Of a DNA stretch of 57,877 nucleotides, positions 56,469 to 57,877 are shown one piece after another. The translations under genes were made by a program, and so were the position numbers. The first letter of the stretch is position 1. Each line of letters opens with the position of its first letter. Under the pieces are notes generated by a model. It searched no databases and had not been told where the DNA came from. It was given only the letters and a program-made list of their open reading frames with translations. The stretch is from Candidatus Omnitrophota bacterium (GTDB lineage: Bacteria; Omnitrophota; Omnitrophia; JAHJGZ01). The DNA lies in NCBI GenBank assembly GCA_018823795.1, contig JAHJGZ010000041.1, positions 1 to 57,877 on the forward strand, written 5' to 3'.

Positions 56469-57428
56469 ATGGAAGAGCATACGAATAATCAAAAACGCAC
56501 ACTAAGGGATGTTTCGCATGTATTCCTCTCCTCATTAGAGGAACAAGAGGGAGAGGCTTCCATTAATTCTTCTTCTACCCTATCAAATGAATCGAGCACT
56601 ATTCACCGCGCATTAAATCAAAAAGATATTCCTCAGCAAAATACATACCGTTTTTTACCTTCTTTGAAAACGGTGAGTATTTTTCCCATTGTCTATCCTA
56701 CCGCATCGTTATTGTTCCATATTGAACTTGCGAGGACTTTGGTGCATGCACCCTATAAAATATATGTTGTTTCGGCGAATCCCCATCAAGATTCATGGCG
56801 ACATCTTGAAAACAATTTTGATGTACCCGCGTATGTCGATATCGATTTTTCGAAAAGAATACACACATTTAAATTATACGAAAACGTTGAATTGCTTGTT
56901 ATTGCAAAAGAAATATTTCCGGATTTTTTTACTTTTAAAACAGTAACGTCGATGGCACCACAGGTCTTTGATACTGAGGGAAAGACCGCACTTTTTCTCC
57001 TCGATTTTTTTAATGTTGATTTTTATCTTCAAGAAAAAATTTCATCTCTTGTAGATAGTGTATTACTGCTTACCTCATTGCGGGTCGAAGATTTGCGGAT
57101 GGCGTATAAGCTGATTAAGACGAGTCAAATCTTTTGTCCACATACGACATTTAATATTATAGGTGATGAAAAGCTTGATTCGGCACGTACGGAGTTTTTA
57201 ATGAAAGAATTGAATGCCATCACTTCTCGTTTTTTGAATCTCACGGTTCATCATATCGGTTCCTGCGCCTGCAAAACATTGTTACACGACAGCGGTGCTC
57301 GTTGGAATAAACAGGATAGCGCGCGATATCTCGACATAGATACGAACTTTTTAGCCACGATAAAAAAGGATACCTGGTCGGAAGAATTATTGAGCTTGTA
57401 TCAAACCGTTATCGGTTTAGTAAAGTGA
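56469..57428 (+). CDS. MinD/ParA-like protein without a P-loop
   Basis: 319 residues, 52 bases after the ParA-CBM48 gene and probably in the same unit. The first 65 residues are polar and probably disordered. The rest resembles the MinD/FlhG fold: a first strand followed by a helix where the P-loop should be (SIFPIVYPTASLLFHIELAR, with no GKT), a KIYVVSANPHQDSW strand, LLLTSLRVEDLRMAYKLIK matching the TTPE..S..DAY..IK element, FNIIGDEKLDSARTEFLMKEL in the position of the usual NR stretch, and a final LTVHHIGSCAC. ATP binding is therefore unlikely. A regulatory partner of the upstream ATPase is a reasonable inference. No ribosome binding site is seen. Confidence 0.6.
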   Translation: MEEHTNNQKRTLRDVSHVFLSSLEEQEGEASINSSSTLSNESSTIHRALNQKDIPQQNTYRFLPSLKTVSIFPIVYPTASLLFHIELARTLVHAPYKIYVVSANPHQDSWRHLENNFDVPAYVDIDFSKRIHTFKLYENVELLVIAKEIFPDFFTFKTVTSMAPQVFDTEGKTALFLLDFFNVDFYLQEKISSLVDSVLLLTSLRVEDLRMAYKLIKTSQIFCPHTTFNIIGDEKLDSARTEFLMKELNAITSRFLNLTVHHIGSCACKTLLHDSGARWNKQDSARYLDIDTNFLATIKKDTWSEELLSLYQTVIGLVK

Positions 57429-57444
57429 AGGATGTCCGAAACAT

Positions 57445-57877
57445 ATGAAAAGAAAATTATTTACAGTCGAAAATAGGTCATATGTGCGGGGAGAGATTAT
57501 TAACGATCTTAACGATAATCTTCATGAATTCTGTGATGTGACATGGTCAGTGCTTCCGAAGCCGCTTATAAGTGACGTTGATATCATTGATATCCTCTTG
57601 CTTAATACAAACGGACAGCTGAGTGTTATAAAAGTTTTAGAGCGGGGGGATTATGCCGCACCATTAGGGAAAGTAATCCTTGATTATGCAACGCTGAACG
57701 CGCAACGGGAACGCCTGAGGAAGCTCTATTCCCATGAACATATTGATACGTTAAAGCATATCATTGTGAAGCTTTTTATACCAGGTGATACGGAGCAGAT
57801 TCAACGTGTCGTATCGTACTTGTCATTTCCGGTCGATATCTATCGTTACCGGGCAATTATGACGGGCGGGGAGGCAG
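57445..57877 (+). CDS. Hypothetical protein, 3' end outside the window
   Basis: The frame is open from ATG 57445 to the window edge (144 codons). The ATG lies 16 bases after the previous stop; GAAGGA is upstream but somewhat distant. DVDIIDILLLNTNGQLSVIKVL followed by GKVILDYATLN recalls the core of PD-(D/E)xK nuclease-fold proteins (D...hhxxxGxxxhhExK...QhxxYa), but the E-x-K triad is not intact, so the assignment is weak. The C-terminal part is missing. It is probably the third gene of the ParA-CBM48 unit. Confidence 0.7.
   Translation, partial: MKRKLFTVENRSYVRGEIINDLNDNLHEFCDVTWSVLPKPLISDVDIIDILLLNTNGQLSVIKVLERGDYAAPLGKVILDYATLNAQRERLRKLYSHEHIDTLKHIIVKLFIPGDTEQIQRVVSYLSFPVDIYRYRAIMTGGEA

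Overview
This is a 57.9 kb stretch of a bacterial chromosome in which every credible gene lies on the + strand. Signal peptides, a lipoprotein, a TlpA-type periplasmic thioredoxin and two HExxH membrane-peptidase-like modules indicate a diderm bacterium. The giant gene and the N-terminal domain family it carries (motifs QNAHANYEAQ, VEGSSG, GGYHTAG) are what I would expect from Candidatus Omnitrophota (OP3, PVC superphylum). That placement is recollection plus inference, not a database result.

Layout. 1-1780: the 3' part of a long coiled-coil protein. 1974-8632: a cluster behind a clear sigma70-type promoter, with a lipoprotein, a DUF151 bifunctional nuclease, thioredoxin reductase, a TlpA-like thioredoxin, a small acidic protein, endonuclease IV, a 51-residue zinc-ribbon protein missed by length-limited gene calling, a DUF547 protein, a nitrilase-family hydrolase and a DUF362 protein. 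An internal and a final terminator are visible. 8708-48832: one transcription unit with its own promoter, a structured RNA leader of about 325 nt and a single uninterrupted gene of about 13,254 codons (near 1.5 MDa). 49217-54009: rplU-rpmA, a terminator-like hairpin, then obg-proB-proA-nadD. 54049-55068: apbE. 55123-57877: a promoter, a ParA-family ATPase fused to a carbohydrate-binding CBM48-like domain, a P-loop-less MinD/ParA-like relative and the start of another gene.

The giant gene is the centre of the window. After a signal peptide it strings together, in order: a TraB/Tiki-like domain; HAD; HD; GNAT-like; a histidine-kinase-type ATPase domain; a long unassigned stretch; a winged-helix cluster; a two-helix membrane module; a second such module; 17 tandem repeats of about 59 residues; a sigma-70 region 2-like segment; a degenerate nucleotidyltransferase; a third membrane module; three S1/OB-like units; a fourth membrane module; TPRs; four exact-length 57-residue repeats; a degenerate protein kinase; Fis-like helix-turn-helix units; an Ala/Lys/Glu-rich helix; a membrane pair; a ribulose-phosphate-3-epimerase domain with its metal and catalytic residues; HEAT-like repeats; an HExxH membrane peptidase-like module; another membrane pair; GNAT-like; HD; a radical SAM domain; four receiver domains; and a second HExxH module. 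Several domain types occur twice or more. The membrane modules share a 43-bp stretch that is identical at DNA level, so the gene has probably grown by internal duplication. The mix of an export signal, repeated membrane hairpins and normally cytoplasmic signalling and enzyme domains makes its topology and function the main open question.

The flanking genes are mostly housekeeping: translation and ribosome assembly, proline and NAD synthesis, DNA repair, redox and flavinylation. Nothing suggests that the giant gene sits on a mobile element. No tRNA, rRNA, CRISPR array, transposase or integrase was seen.
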